Source of the DNA: Polynucleobacter sp. MWH-Aus1W21
GTDB taxonomy: Bacteria; Pseudomonadota; Gammaproteobacteria; Burkholderiales; Burkholderiaceae
Direction of reading: 5' to 3'
NCBI RefSeq assembly: GCF_018687275.1
Contig: NZ_CP061287.1
Span: forward strand, 1-64,000
DNA length: 64,000 nucleotides
The number at the start of each line of letters is the position of its first letter. The stretch's first letter is position 1. The position numbers were made by a program, and so were the translations under genes. Below the pieces are notes generated by a model, which searched no databases, was not told the origin of the DNA, and was given only the letters and a program-made list of their open reading frames with translations. This document shows, in pieces, positions 54,151-62,933 of the stretch.

Positions 54151-56253
54151 GTGGCACGTAAAACCCCTATCGACAAATACCGCAATATCGGTATTTCTGC
54201 ACATATTGACGCAGGTAAGACAACAACTACAGAACGCGTTTTGTTCTACACCGGTGTTAACCACAAGATCGGTGAAGTTCATGACGGCGCTGCAACCATG
54301 GACTGGATGGAGCAAGAGCAAGAGCGTGGCATCACGATTACTTCTGCTGCTACTACAACATTCTGGAAGGGCATGGCTGGTAATTTCCCAGAGCACCGTA
54401 TCAATATTATTGATACCCCAGGACACGTAGACTTCACTATTGAGGTTGAGCGTTCAATGCGTGTATTGGACGGCGCTTGCATGGTTTACTGTGCGGTAGG
54501 TGGTGTACAGCCACAATCTGAAACTGTTTGGCGTCAAGCTAACAAGTATCAAGTTCCACGTTTAGCATTCGTAAACAAGATGGACCGTACTGGTGCGAAC
54601 TTCTTCAAGGTCTACGACCAAATGAGAACTCGCCTTAAAGCGAATCCAATCTTGATCCAAATTCCTATCGGCGCTGAAGAAAACTTCAAAGGCGTTGTGG
54701 ATTTGGTAAAGATGAAGGCCATCTATTGGGATGAGGCTTCACAAGGTACTAAGTTTACTTACGAAGATATTCCTGCTGAATTGCAAGCTTCTGCTGAAGA
54801 GTGGCGCGAGAAGATGCTCGAAGCTGCTGCAGAGAGCTCAGAAGAATTGATGGAAAAGTATCTCGGCGGCGAAGGCTTGACCGAAGAAGAAATCAAAGCA
54901 GCATTGCGTCAACGTACTATTGCCAATGAAATTGTTCCAATGTTGTGCGGAACCGCTTTCAAAAACAAAGGCGTTCAGGCGATGTTGGATGCTGTAGTTG
55001 AATTGTTGCCTTCACCATTGGACGTTCCACCAGTTCCATGTGAATTGGAAGATGGAACACCTACAACACGTGAAGCGTCTGACAGCGCTAAGTTCTCAGC
55101 ATTGGCATTTAAGATCATGACTGACCCATTCGTAGGCCAGCTCATCTTCTTCCGTGTTTACTCAGGCGTAATGAAATCTGGCGACACCATCTACAACCCA
55201 ATTAAGGGTAAGAAAGAACGTGTTGGTCGTTTGTTGCAGATGCACGCAAACGAACGTGAAGAAATTAAAGAAGTATTCGCTGGCGATATCGCAGCTGCGG
55301 TTGGTCTGAAAGACGCAACTACAGGCGAAACATTGTGTGATCCAGATAGCATCGTTATTTTGGAGCGCATGGTATTCCCAGAGCCAGTGATCTCTCAGGC
55401 TGTTGAGCCAAAGACAAAAGCTGACCAAGAAAAAATGGGTCTTGCTTTGAATCGTTTGGCACAAGAAGATCCTTCTTTCCGTGTAAAAACTGATGAAGAA
55501 TCAGGTCAAACAATTATTTCCGGTATGGGCGAGCTCCACTTGGAAATTTTGGTTGACCGTATGAAGCGTGAATTCGGTGTTGAAGCAACTGTTGGTAAGC
55601 CACAAGTTGCATACCGTGAAACGATTCGTAAGGTTTGCGAAGAGATCGAAGGTAAATTCGTTAAGCAGTCTGGTGGTCGTGGTCAATACGGTCATGTGGT
55701 CTTGAAGTTAGAGCCACAAGCCCCAGGCAAAGGTTTTGAATTCGTTGACGCTATTAAGGGCGGTGTTGTTCCACGTGAATACATTCCTGCAGTAGAAAAA
55801 GGCATCATCGAAACATTGAACTCCGGTATTTTGGCTGGCTATCCAGTTGTAGATATCAAAGCAACATTGTTCTTCGGTTCATACCATGACGTTGACTCCA
55901 ATGAAAACGCATTTAAGATGGCGGGCTCTATGGCGTTCAAGGATGGAATGCGTAAAGCAGCTCCTGTGTTGCTTGAGCCGATGATGGCTGTTGAAGTAGA
56001 AACACCAGAAGATTTCATGGGTAACGTAATGGGTGATCTCTCATCCCGTCGCGGTATTTTGCAAGGTATGGATGACATTCCAGGCGGCGGTAAGATCGTT
56101 CGCGCTGAAGTGCCGTTGGCGGAGATGTTTGGTTACTCAACTGGCTTGCGCTCGTTGACCCAAGGTCGCGCTACCTACACCATGGAATTTAAGCATTATT
56201 CCGAAGCACCTAAGAACGTTGCTGAAGCAGTTATGGCTGCTAAAGCGAAGTAA
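54151..56253 (+). CDS. fusA: Elongation factor G
   Basis: EF-G drives translocation by GTP hydrolysis. The 700-aa product starts with GTG at 54151. It has G1 AHIDAGKTT, switch I RGITITSAATT, G3 DTPGHVDF, G4 NKMDRTGA and domains II-V including the domain IV sequence SGGRGQYGHVVLKLEP. tuf copy 2 follows after 50 bases. Confidence 0.97.
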   Translation: MARKTPIDKYRNIGISAHIDAGKTTTTERVLFYTGVNHKIGEVHDGAATMDWMEQEQERGITITSAATTTFWKGMAGNFPEHRINIIDTPGHVDFTIEVERSMRVLDGACMVYCAVGGVQPQSETVWRQANKYQVPRLAFVNKMDRTGANFFKVYDQMRTRLKANPILIQIPIGAEENFKGVVDLVKMKAIYWDEASQGTKFTYEDIPAELQASAEEWREKMLEAAAESSEELMEKYLGGEGLTEEEIKAALRQRTIANEIVPMLCGTAFKNKGVQAMLDAVVELLPSPLDVPPVPCELEDGTPTTREASDSAKFSALAFKIMTDPFVGQLIFFRVYSGVMKSGDTIYNPIKGKKERVGRLLQMHANEREEIKEVFAGDIAAAVGLKDATTGETLCDPDSIVILERMVFPEPVISQAVEPKTKADQEKMGLALNRLAQEDPSFRVKTDEESGQTIISGMGELHLEILVDRMKREFGVEATVGKPQVAYRETIRKVCEEIEGKFVKQSGGRGQYGHVVLKLEPQAPGKGFEFVDAIKGGVVPREYIPAVEKGIIETLNSGILAGYPVVDIKATLFFGSYHDVDSNENAFKMAGSMAFKDGMRKAAPVLLEPMMAVEVETPEDFMGNVMGDLSSRRGILQGMDDIPGGGKIVRAEVPLAEMFGYSTGLRSLTQGRATYTMEFKHYSEAPKNVAEAVMAAKAK

Positions 56254-56303
56254 TTTATCCACACTAATTTTGAATATTGACTAGCTAAAGAAGGCAGACA
56301 AAA

Positions 56304-57494
56304 ATGGCAAAAGAAAAATTCGAGCGGACAAAACCGCACGTAAACGTAGGCACCATCGGTCACGTTGACCACGGTAAAACCACATTGACAGCAGCAATCG
56401 CAACCGTGCTTTCTAAAGCATTCGGTGGCGAAGCTAAAGCATACGATCAGATCGATGCTGCTCCAGAAGAAAAAGCACGTGGTATTACGATTAATACTGC
56501 GCACGTTGAGTATGAGACTGCAAATCGTCACTACGCTCACGTTGATTGCCCAGGACATGCTGACTACGTTAAGAACATGATTACTGGTGCTGCTCAGATG
56601 GACGGCGCAATTTTGGTTTGCTCTGCTGCTGACGGCCCAATGCCACAAACTCGTGAGCACATCCTCTTGGCACGCCAAGTTGGCGTTCCTTACATCGTGG
56701 TGTTCTTGAACAAGTGCGACATGGTTGATGACGCTGAATTGTTAGAACTCGTTGAAATGGAAGTTCGTGAGCTTTTATCTAAGTACAACTTCCCTGGCGA
56801 TGACACACCAATCATCCAAGGTTCTGCTAAGTTAGCTCTTGAAGGCGACGAAGGCAAATTGGGTAAAGAAGCCATCATGAAATTGGCTGAAGCACTTGAC
56901 TCATACATCCCAACTCCAGAGCGTGCTGTTGACGGCGCGTTCTTGATGCCAGTAGAAGACGTGTTCTCTATCTCCGGTCGCGGTACTGTTGTTACAGGCC
57001 GTATCGAGCGCGGTATCGTTAAAGTTGGCGAAGAGATTGAAATTATCGGTATCAAACCAACACTCAAGACCACTTGTACTGGTGTTGAAATGTTCCGCAA
57101 ATTGCTCGACCAAGGTCAAGCAGGCGATAACGTTGGTATCTTGTTACGCGGTACAAAACGTGAAGAAGTTGAGCGCGGCCAAGTATTGGCTAAGCCAGGT
57201 TCAATCACTCCACATACTCACTTTACAGCCGAGGTTTACATCTTGGGTAAAGACGAAGGTGGTCGTCATACTCCATTCTTTAACAACTATCGTCCACAGT
57301 TCTACTTCCGTACTACGGACGTAACTGGTTCAATCGAGTTGCCAAAAGACAAAGAAATGGTAATGCCTGGTGATAACGTCACGATTACCGTAAAACTCAT
57401 CGCTCCTATCGCGATGGAAGAAGGTTTACGTTTTGCGATCCGTGAAGGTGGCCGTACTGTTGGCGCCGGCGTGGTTGCAAAGATTTTGGCTTAA
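56304..57494 (+). CDS. tuf: Elongation factor Tu (copy 2)
   Basis: The second 396-aa EF-Tu, in the classic str-operon position after fusA (tufA-like). Its DNA appears identical to copy 1 from a few bases before the ATG to about 2 bases after the stop. The flanks then diverge completely. This points to gene conversion holding the copies identical. Confidence 0.98.
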   Translation: MAKEKFERTKPHVNVGTIGHVDHGKTTLTAAIATVLSKAFGGEAKAYDQIDAAPEEKARGITINTAHVEYETANRHYAHVDCPGHADYVKNMITGAAQMDGAILVCSAADGPMPQTREHILLARQVGVPYIVVFLNKCDMVDDAELLELVEMEVRELLSKYNFPGDDTPIIQGSAKLALEGDEGKLGKEAIMKLAEALDSYIPTPERAVDGAFLMPVEDVFSISGRGTVVTGRIERGIVKVGEEIEIIGIKPTLKTTCTGVEMFRKLLDQGQAGDNVGILLRGTKREEVERGQVLAKPGSITPHTHFTAEVYILGKDEGGRHTPFFNNYRPQFYFRTTDVTGSIELPKDKEMVMPGDNVTITVKLIAPIAMEEGLRFAIREGGRTVGAGVVAKILA

Positions 57495-57610
57495 GTTTTA
57501 CTAGTAATAAATATTTAGCGGTTTGCTAACCGGTGACATCAGTGCTGCTGATGTCACCGTGCTCTTTAGATGTATAACGTGGCAGCACCACAACGCTCTT
57601 TGGAATTAAT
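57495..57610 (+). promoter_or_regulatory. S10 operon leader with strong hairpin
   Basis: CGGTGACATCAG (57531-57542) pairs perfectly with CTGATGTCACCG (57548-57559) around a 5-nt loop, 52 bases before rpsJ. No long T-run follows. It may be a leader element of the S10 operon, as for L4 control in E. coli, or a weak attenuator after tuf. Confidence 0.45.
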
Positions 57611-57922
57611 ATGCAAAACCAAAAAATTCGTATTCGCCTTAAAGCATTTGATTACCGTTTGATCGACCAGTCTGCAGCTGAAATCGTTGATACAGCTAAA
57701 CGTACTGGTGCAGTTGTTAAGGGTCCAGTACCTTTGCCAACTCGTATCGAGCGCTTTGATATCTTGCGTTCACCACACGTGAACAAGACATCCCGTGATC
57801 AGTTAGAGATCCGTACCCATCTCCGTTTGATGGATATCGTTGATCCTACAGAGAAAACTGTAGATGCTTTGATGAAATTAGACCTCCCAGCAGGTGTGGA
57901 CGTCGAAATTAAGTTGCAGTAA
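57611..57922 (+). CDS. rpsJ: 30S ribosomal protein S10
   Basis: S10 (NusE) also joins antitermination complexes with NusB. The 103-aa protein has KIRIRLKAFDYRLIDQSAAEIVDTAKRTGA and the loop VNKTSRDQLEIRTHLR. It is the first gene of the S10 cluster, separated from rplC by an unusually long structured gap. Confidence 0.97.
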   Translation: MQNQKIRIRLKAFDYRLIDQSAAEIVDTAKRTGAVVKGPVPLPTRIERFDILRSPHVNKTSRDQLEIRTHLRLMDIVDPTEKTVDALMKLDLPAGVDVEIKLQ

Positions 57923-58119
57923 TTTGTTATTTCCAGTCTTTTTGCTTGTCAAGACTGGGTTTTCGGGATAGAATCTAAGGCTTCGCTCAATTATTTGAGC
58001 GAAAATCTTAGTTTTATCAGCATTAAAAACGTTGTAAGTTATTGATTTAGAAGTACTTTTACTTGTAAATCACTTAAATTAATTTTGCCGACCAATCGAA
58101 GTCGGCGTGGAGCATGAAT
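57923..58119 (+). promoter_or_regulatory. rpsJ-rplC gap with two attenuator-like hairpins
   Basis: A 197-bp gap inside the S10 cluster. Hairpin one is CCAGTCTT/AAGACTGG (57933-57958) followed by GTTTTC. Hairpin two is TTCGCTCAA/TTGAGCGAA with a 4-nt loop, extended by CTAAG/CTTAG (57975-58011) and followed by TTTTAT, a good intrinsic-terminator form. A weak promoter-like pair, TTGATT and GTAAAT, lies at 58042-58070 before the rplC ribosome site. Confidence 0.55.
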
Positions 58120-58776
58120 ATGAGCTTAGGCTTAATCGGCCGCAAGGTCGGCATGACCCGTCTATTTACGGACGAAGGGGAAGCAATTCCTGTCACCGTA
58201 ATCGACGTGAGCGACAACAGAGTCGCTCAAATCAAGACCCAGGCAACTGATGGCTATGATGCTATCCAGTTAGCACATGGCACACGTAGAGCTACTCGCG
58301 TTACCAAAGCAATGGCTGGTCACTTCGCTAAAGCGGGTGTGATGGCTGGTAACGGTCTCAACGAATTCCCATTAGACGCAGCAAAAATTGCAGAAATGAC
58401 ACCAGGGCAAGTAATTCCTGCTGAAACTGCTTTTACTGCTGGTCAAAAAGTGGATGTGCAAGGCGTAACAATCGGTAAGGGTTACGCAGGTACCATCAAG
58501 CGTTATCACTTCGCTTCTGGTCGCGCATCCCACGGTAACTCACGTTCACATAACGTACCAGGCTCAATCGGTATGGCGCAAGATCCAGGTCGTGTTTTCC
58601 CTGGTAAGCGTATGACCGGTCACTTGGGTGACGTTACACGTACAGTTCAAAATTTAGTCATCGCACGCATTGATGCAGAACGTAATCTCATCATGGTTAA
58701 AGGCGCTATTCCAGGTGCCCCAGGCGGTAAAGTTATTGTTACTCCAGCGGTTAAAACACCGTTGAAGAAGAAATAA
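58120..58776 (+). CDS. rplC: 50S ribosomal protein L3
   Basis: L3 is an early assembly protein near the peptidyl transferase centre. The start at ATG 58120 (MSLGLIGRKVGMTRLF) gives 218 aa. ATG 58114 is only 1 nt from the GGAG ribosome site, whereas 58120 is 7 nt away. The loop SHGNSRSHNVPGSIGMAQDPGRVFPGKRM is intact across its parts. Confidence 0.96.
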   Translation: MSLGLIGRKVGMTRLFTDEGEAIPVTVIDVSDNRVAQIKTQATDGYDAIQLAHGTRRATRVTKAMAGHFAKAGVMAGNGLNEFPLDAAKIAEMTPGQVIPAETAFTAGQKVDVQGVTIGKGYAGTIKRYHFASGRASHGNSRSHNVPGSIGMAQDPGRVFPGKRMTGHLGDVTRTVQNLVIARIDAERNLIMVKGAIPGAPGGKVIVTPAVKTPLKKK

Positions 58777-58787
58777 GGAGAGCGAAT

Positions 58788-59408
58788 ATGGAACTTAAGC
58801 TTCTCCAGGACAACGGTACTTTAGGTGCGGGCGTACAAGCTTCACCAGAAGTATTCGAGCGTGAATATAACGAAGCGTTGGTACACCAAGTTGTAGTGGC
58901 TTACCAAGCAAATGCACGTAGCGGTAACCGTGCACAAAAAGACCGTGAGCAAGTTAAGCACACAACTAAGAAACCTTGGCGTCAAAAAGGTACTGGTCGT
59001 GCACGTGCTGGTATGAGCTCTTCCCCGCTGTGGCGTGGAGGTGGTCGTATATTCCCGAATTCTCCAGAAGAGAATTTCAGCCAAAAAGTAAACAAGAAAA
59101 TGTACCGCGCTGGTATGAGATCAATTTTGTCTCAGTTAGCACGCGAAGGTCGTTTGAATGTTGTTGATCAATTCAGTCTTGACGCTCCAAAGACTAAGGT
59201 TTTAGCTGACAAAGTTAAAGCAATGGGCTTGGATTCAGTCTTGATTATTGTTGATCAGGTTAGCGAGAATTTGTACTTGGCATCACGCAACTTGCATAAA
59301 GTTGCTGTATGTGAGCCACAGCACGCTGATCCATTAGCTTTGGTTCAATACAAAAAAGTATTGGTAAGCAAAGCTGCGATCGCAAAAATTGAGGAGTTGC
59401 TGAAATGA
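58788..59408 (+). CDS. rplD: 50S ribosomal protein L4
   Basis: L4 lines the exit tunnel and can regulate the S10 operon. The 206-aa protein has the tunnel loop KPWRQKGTGRARAGMSSSPLWRGGG in pieces and full length. It overlaps rplW by 4 bases (ATGA). Confidence 0.96.
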   Translation: MELKLLQDNGTLGAGVQASPEVFEREYNEALVHQVVVAYQANARSGNRAQKDREQVKHTTKKPWRQKGTGRARAGMSSSPLWRGGGRIFPNSPEENFSQKVNKKMYRAGMRSILSQLAREGRLNVVDQFSLDAPKTKVLADKVKAMGLDSVLIIVDQVSENLYLASRNLHKVAVCEPQHADPLALVQYKKVLVSKAAIAKIEELLK

Positions 59409-59719
59409 GCCAAGTCCGTAAAAACGATCACAACCTAATGAAGGTTCTGCTTGGACCGGTTATCTCTGAAAAAGCTACTATGGTTGCAGAGAAAAACGAA
59501 CAAGTAGTTTTCCAAGTAGCTCGCGACGCAAACAAGAGCGATGTAAAACAAGCAGTTGAATTGCTCTTCAAAGTGCAAGTTGACTCAGTTCAAATCGTGA
59601 ATCAAAAAGGTAAGCCTAAGCGCTATGGCCGTTTTGAAGGTCGTCGTGACCACACTAAGAAGGCCTACGTGAATTTGAAGCCAGGTCAAGAAATCAACTT
59701 TGAAGCGGAGGCGAATTAA
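59405..59719 (+). CDS. rplW: 50S ribosomal protein L23
   Basis: L23 sits at the tunnel exit and docks trigger factor and SRP. The 104-aa protein has LLGPVISEKATMVAEKNEQVVFQVA and GKPKRYGRFEGRRDHTKKAYV. It starts inside the last codons of rplD. Confidence 0.96.
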   Translation: MSQVRKNDHNLMKVLLGPVISEKATMVAEKNEQVVFQVARDANKSDVKQAVELLFKVQVDSVQIVNQKGKPKRYGRFEGRRDHTKKAYVNLKPGQEINFEAEAN

Positions 59720-59721
59720 TC

Positions 59722-60552
59722 ATGCCTTTGATGAAAACAAAACCGACCTCACCAGGTCGTCGCTCAATGGTCAAGGTGGTCAATCCTGACCTCCATAAAG
59801 GCAAGCCTTTTGCACCATTGTTAGAGCCACAGTTTCAAAAAGCTGGCCGTAACAATAACGGTCACATCACTACCCGTCATAAAGGTGGTGGTCATAAGCA
59901 TCACTATCGTGTTGTTGACTTCAAACGCAACGACAAAGATGGCATCCCAGCAAAAGTTGAACGCTTGGAATACGATCCAAACCGCAGTGCAAATATTGCA
60001 TTGATCGTGTTTGCTGATGGTGAGCGTCGCTATATTCTGGCTGCAAAAGGCATGACTGTTGGTCAGGCGTTGATGAGTGGCTCTGAAGCTCCAATCAAGT
60101 CTGGTAACAATTTGCCGATTCGCAATATTCCAGTTGGTAGCACTATTCACTGTGTAGAAATCATGCCAGGCAAAGGTGCACAAGTTGCGCGTTCAGCCGG
60201 TGGTTCAGCAGTATTGTTAGCTCGTGAAGGCGTATACGCTCAAGTGCGTTTGCGCTCCGGTGAAGTTCGCCGTGTTCTGATTGAGTGCCGCGCCACTATT
60301 GGTGAAGTTGGTAATGAAGAGCACAGCTTGCGTCAAATTGGTAAAGCAGGTGCAAATCGCTGGCGTGGTATTCGCCCAACCGTTCGCGGTGTGGCAATGA
60401 ACCCAGTAGATCACCCACACGGTGGTGGTGAAGGTAGAACTGGCGAAGGCCGCGTACCTGTATCTCCATGGGGCACTCCAACCAAAGGTTATCGCACACG
60501 TCGCAATAAGCGTACAACTTCGATGATCGTTCAACGTCGTCAAAAACGTTAA
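59722..60552 (+). CDS. rplB: 50S ribosomal protein L2
   Basis: L2 is needed for subunit joining and peptidyl transfer. The 276-aa protein contains the conserved RGVAMNPVDHPHGGGEGRTGEGR region with its essential histidine. It follows rplW after 2 bases. Confidence 0.97.
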   Translation: MPLMKTKPTSPGRRSMVKVVNPDLHKGKPFAPLLEPQFQKAGRNNNGHITTRHKGGGHKHHYRVVDFKRNDKDGIPAKVERLEYDPNRSANIALIVFADGERRYILAAKGMTVGQALMSGSEAPIKSGNNLPIRNIPVGSTIHCVEIMPGKGAQVARSAGGSAVLLAREGVYAQVRLRSGEVRRVLIECRATIGEVGNEEHSLRQIGKAGANRWRGIRPTVRGVAMNPVDHPHGGGEGRTGEGRVPVSPWGTPTKGYRTRRNKRTTSMIVQRRQKR

Positions 60553-60571
60553 GCGATAAGGATAAATAGAT

Positions 60572-60850
60572 ATGACACGTTCAGCTAAAAAAGGCCCATT
60601 CTGCGACGCCAGCTTAGTAAAAAAAGTTGAAGTTGCACAAGCCAACAAAGACAAGAAGCCGATCAAAACTTGGTCACGCCGTTCAACAATCCTCCCAGAC
60701 TTCATTGGTCTGACGATTGCTGTACATAACGGTCGTCAACACGTTCCGGTATATGTATCAGAAAACATGGTGGGTCATAAGTTAGGCGAATTTGCCTTGA
60801 CCCGTACTTTCAAAGGTCACGCTGCTGACAAGAAAGTAACGAAGAAGTAA
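60572..60850 (+). CDS. rpsS: 30S ribosomal protein S19
   Basis: S19 is a head protein contacting the A-site finger. The 92-aa protein has RSAKKGPFCDASLVKKVE and TIAVHNGRQHVPVYVSENMVGHKLGEFALTRTF. AAGGATAA precedes the ATG. Confidence 0.97.
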   Translation: MTRSAKKGPFCDASLVKKVEVAQANKDKKPIKTWSRRSTILPDFIGLTIAVHNGRQHVPVYVSENMVGHKLGEFALTRTFKGHAADKKVTKK

Positions 60851-60860
60851 GGGGATGATG

Positions 60861-61190
60861 ATGGAAGTTAAAGCTATTCACAAGGGTGCCCGCATTTCTG
60901 CGCAAAAGACTCGTTTGGTCGCTGACCAAATTCGTGGTTTGCCGATTGCTCGCGCATTAAACATTTTGAACTTCAGCCCCAAGAAAGCTGCCTTCATTGT
61001 GAAGAAAGTTGTTGAGTCCGCAGTGGCCAACGCTGAACACAATAAAGGTGCTGACATTGACGAGCTCAAAGTTTCAGCAATTATTGTTGATAAAGGCACT
61101 TCATTGAAGCGCTTTACCGCACGCGCTAAGGGTCGTGGCAATCAAATTGAAAAACAAACTTGTCACATTAGCGTGACCTTGAGTAACTAA
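60861..61190 (+). CDS. rplV: 50S ribosomal protein L22
   Basis: L22 lines the exit tunnel. Three in-frame ATGs lie in a row at 60855, 60858 and 60861. The AAGGGG ribosome site (60849-60854) is best spaced from the third, giving MEVKAIHKGARISAQKTRLV, 109 aa, the usual length. The beta-hairpin region SLKRFTARAKGRGNQI is intact. Confidence 0.95.
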   Translation: MEVKAIHKGARISAQKTRLVADQIRGLPIARALNILNFSPKKAAFIVKKVVESAVANAEHNKGADIDELKVSAIIVDKGTSLKRFTARAKGRGNQIEKQTCHISVTLSN

Positions 61191-61198
61191 GGAAAGAT

Positions 61199-62026
61199 AT
61201 GGGACAAAAGATAAACCCAACCGGATTCCGACTCGCGGTAACGAAGAATTGGACATCACGTTGGTATGCAAACAATACTGACTTCGCAAAGATGCTGAAA
61301 GAGGACGTTGATGTCCGTAGCTATTTGAAGAAGAAATTGAAGAATGCATCCGTAAGTAAAGTGGTCATTGAGCGTCCTGCAAAGAACGCACGTATCACTA
61401 TCTACAGCTCACGTCCAGGCGTTGTGATCGGTAAAAAAGGCGAAGACATTGAAGTTCTCCGTCGCGAATTACAAAAGCGTATGGGCGTTCCAGTTCACGT
61501 GAATATCGAAGAAATTCGTAAGCCTGAAGTTGATGCGCAATTGATCGCTGACTCTATTACTCAGCAGCTCGAAAAACGTATCATGTTCCGTCGTGCAATG
61601 AAGCGTGCAATGCAAAGCGCAATGCGTCTTGGCGCACAAGGTATCAAGATCATGTCATCTGGTCGTTTGAATGGTGCTGAGATTGCTCGTCGCGAATGGT
61701 ATCGTGAAGGCCGTGTTCCACTTCATACATTGAAGGCGGATATCGATTACGCAACTTCCGAAGCTGAAACTACATACGGCATCATCGGTGTAAAAGTTTG
61801 GGTATATAAAGGCGACACATTGGGTCGTGGTGCAGAAGCTCAAGTTGCTGCTCCATCTGCTGAACCAGCTGCCGAAGAAAAGAAAACTCGTCGTGCTCCA
61901 AGCAAGACAGCTGCTCGTAAACCAGCTGCTGGCACAGACAAGCCATTAGTTGCTGCTAAACCAGCAGTAAAGCGTGTGCGTAAGGTTGAAACACCAGCCG
62001 CAGATACGCAGAAGTCAGGAGAGTAA
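61199..62026 (+). CDS. rpsC: 30S ribosomal protein S3
   Basis: S3 forms part of the mRNA entry site. The 275-aa protein has the KH domain with VVIGKKGEDIEVLRRELQK and the C-terminal domain RLNGAEIARREWYREGRVPLHTLKADIDY. After about residue 215 it carries a tail of some 55 residues rich in Ala, Lys, Pro and Thr, longer than in E. coli (233 aa). Confidence 0.96.
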   Translation: MGQKINPTGFRLAVTKNWTSRWYANNTDFAKMLKEDVDVRSYLKKKLKNASVSKVVIERPAKNARITIYSSRPGVVIGKKGEDIEVLRRELQKRMGVPVHVNIEEIRKPEVDAQLIADSITQQLEKRIMFRRAMKRAMQSAMRLGAQGIKIMSSGRLNGAEIARREWYREGRVPLHTLKADIDYATSEAETTYGIIGVKVWVYKGDTLGRGAEAQVAAPSAEPAAEEKKTRRAPSKTAARKPAAGTDKPLVAAKPAVKRVRKVETPAADTQKSGE

Positions 62027-62028
62027 GC

Positions 62029-62442
62029 ATGCTACAACCAAAGCGTCGCAAGTATCGTAAGGAACAAAAAGGCCGTAACACTGGCGTGGCAACACGCGGT
62101 AGTTCTGTAGCCTTTGGTGACTTTGGATTGAAGGCCGTTGGCCGCGGTCGTTTGACTGCTCGTCAAATTGAGTCAGCACGTCGTGCAATGACTCGTCACA
62201 TTAAACGTGGTGGCCGTATTTGGATTCGCATTTTCCCAGATAAGCCAATTTCACAAAAACCTGCTGAAGTACGTATGGGTAACGGCAAAGGTAATCCAGA
62301 GTACTACGTAGCTGAAATTCAACCAGGCAAAGTGCTCTACGAGATGGACGGTGTTGATGAGCAATTGGCGCGCGAAGCTTTCAAGCTTGCTGCTGCTAAG
62401 TTGCCTTTACAGACCACTTTCGTGATTCGCCACTTAGGTTGA
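62029..62442 (+). CDS. rplP: 50S ribosomal protein L16
   Basis: L16 organises the A site of the peptidyl transferase centre. The 137-aa protein begins MLQPKRRKYRKEQKGRN and has RIFPDKPISQKPAEVRMGNGKGNPEYYVA in parts. It starts 2 bases after rpsC. Confidence 0.97.
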   Translation: MLQPKRRKYRKEQKGRNTGVATRGSSVAFGDFGLKAVGRGRLTARQIESARRAMTRHIKRGGRIWIRIFPDKPISQKPAEVRMGNGKGNPEYYVAEIQPGKVLYEMDGVDEQLAREAFKLAAAKLPLQTTFVIRHLG

Positions 62443-62456
62443 TCGGGATAGAGATT

Positions 62457-62651
62457 ATGAAAAATACAGAATTAGCTTCAAAAGATCTGAACGCTTTAAA
62501 TGCAGAGTTAACCGAGTTGCTTAAGACCGGTTTTAAGCTCCGTATGCAAAAAGGCACTCAGCAACTCACAAATACCAGCCAATTGGGTAAAAATAAGCGC
62601 GACATCGCTCGCGTGAAGACTTTTATCGCCCAAAAGACTGCACAGAAATAA
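62457..62651 (+). CDS. rpmC: 50S ribosomal protein L29
   Basis: L29 lies near the tunnel exit. ATG 62457 after GGGATAGAG gives a 64-aa protein (MKNTELASKDLNALNAELTE), the normal length. An upstream in-frame TTG overlapping the rplP end is less likely. Confidence 0.95.
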   Translation: MKNTELASKDLNALNAELTELLKTGFKLRMQKGTQQLTNTSQLGKNKRDIARVKTFIAQKTAQK

Positions 62652-62663
62652 GGAAAAAGGGAT

Positions 62664-62933
62664 ATGACAGAGTTATCTAAACCCTTGCGCCGCACCCTCG
62701 TGGGACGCGTTGTTAGTGACAAAATGCAAAAAACTGTGACGGTGTTGGTTGAGCGTCAAGTTAAGCATCCAGTGATTGGTAAGTACGTTGGCCAGTCCAA
62801 AAAGTACCACGCTCATGACGAAGCTGGCACATACAAGATGGGTGATACCGTTGAAATTGCTGAATCTAAGCCAATTTCACGCACTAAATCTTGGGTTGTG
62901 ACCCGTTTAGTTGAAGCTTCAAAGGGTATTTAA
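62664..62933 (+). CDS. rpsQ: 30S ribosomal protein S17
   Basis: S17 binds 16S rRNA early in assembly. The 89-aa protein has the OB-fold signature LVGRVVSDKMQKTVTVLVER and IAESKPISRTKSWVV. It ends the S10 cluster. Confidence 0.97.
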   Translation: MTELSKPLRRTLVGRVVSDKMQKTVTVLVERQVKHPVIGKYVGQSKKYHAHDEAGTYKMGDTVEIAESKPISRTKSWVVTRLVEASKGI

